Positions 63,993 to 64,000 of a DNA stretch of 64,000 nucleotides are shown here, piece after piece (position 1 is the first letter of the stretch; each line of letters opens with the position of its first letter). Source of the DNA: Rhizomys pruinosus (lineage: Eukaryota > Chordata > Mammalia > Rodentia > Spalacidae); assembly GCA_009823505.1 (NCBI GenBank), contig VZQC01005904.1, positions 230,044 to 294,043 of the forward strand, read 5' to 3'. The translations under genes were made by a program, and so were the position numbers. The notes below the pieces were generated by a model. The model searched no databases and had not been told where the DNA came from. It saw only the letters and a program-made list of their open reading frames with translations.

Positions 63993-64000
63993 TGTGGTGT

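Overview
The window is nuclear DNA from a rodent, most likely a muroid. It carries B1 (7SL-derived), B2/B3, ID and B4 SINEs, L1 fragments, rodent-type ERVL/MaLR LTRs, CA/GA microsatellites, and general CpG depletion outside young repeats. The youngest B2 copies differ from the Mus and Rattus B2 consensus as I know it: their 3' half ends in a CATTCATACACATA-type tail, and many have an internal duplication. I therefore favour a muroid outside Mus and Rattus, but the species cannot be named from the sequence alone.

I found no host protein-coding gene. No ORF has the composition, length, splice context or family motifs of a host exon. The long ORFs fall in microsatellites, minisatellites or transposon remnants. 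The only recognisable protein-coding matter is the C-terminal end of an L1 ORF2 (33.7-34.3 kb, plus strand), a shorter antisense relic of the same region (23.5-24.1 kb), and a decayed hAT-type transposase C-terminus (about 10.6-10.9 kb). The window reads as intergenic or intronic DNA built up by nested retroposition.

Layout. 0-1.3 kb: Tigger/MER2 remnant, old L1, then a solo ERVL-type LTR with 5-bp target duplications. 1.3-9.7 kb: mostly unique sequence with B4, B1, ID and MIR copies, a 450-bp polypyrimidine tract and an LTR at 7.1-7.5 kb. 9.7-11.9 kb: two MER2 pieces bracketing an LTR, a hAT transposase relic and SINEs. 12-18.7 kb: B4, MIR, old L1, an MLT2-like LTR and a 1.3-kb retroposed unit with an A-rich tail. 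18.7-24.1 kb: very dense repeats, with nine B2 copies nested in old antisense L1 and MaLR DNA. 24-30 kb: largely unique. 30-34.5 kb: SINEs, a tail-to-tail pair of LTRs, an ERVL LTR and the L1 3' end. 34.5-36.5 kb: a 2-kb block after the L1 that ends in an A-rich tail and matches nothing I recognise. 37-44 kb: MIR, B1, B2, a clear MLT1 LTR, a 13-repeat minisatellite and a B2 with an expanded 11-bp repeat. 44-47 kb: mostly unique, including an E-box next to an X-box-like palindrome. 47.3-47.75 kb: a MaLR LTR holding a truncated U4 snRNA retropseudogene. 48-54 kb: B2/B1 copies, a four-unit 71-bp tandem repeat and a purine tract. 54.6-63 kb: old L1, an alternating CG/TG tract, an MLT2-type LTR, SSRs and a perfect snap-back palindrome. 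63.34-63.99 kb: a complete solo LTR with TATA box, poly(A) signal and matching 5-bp target duplications.

The elements do not form a pathway. What they record is activity: L1 machinery mobilising B2 and U4 RNA (many copies keep exact 10-17-bp target duplications), retroviral LTR insertion followed by LTR-LTR recombination, and replication slippage producing several minisatellites. I did not find a new functional system. The observations most worth checking are the U4 insertion, the block behind the L1, the B2 subfamily with its internal duplication, and the right-edge solo LTR.
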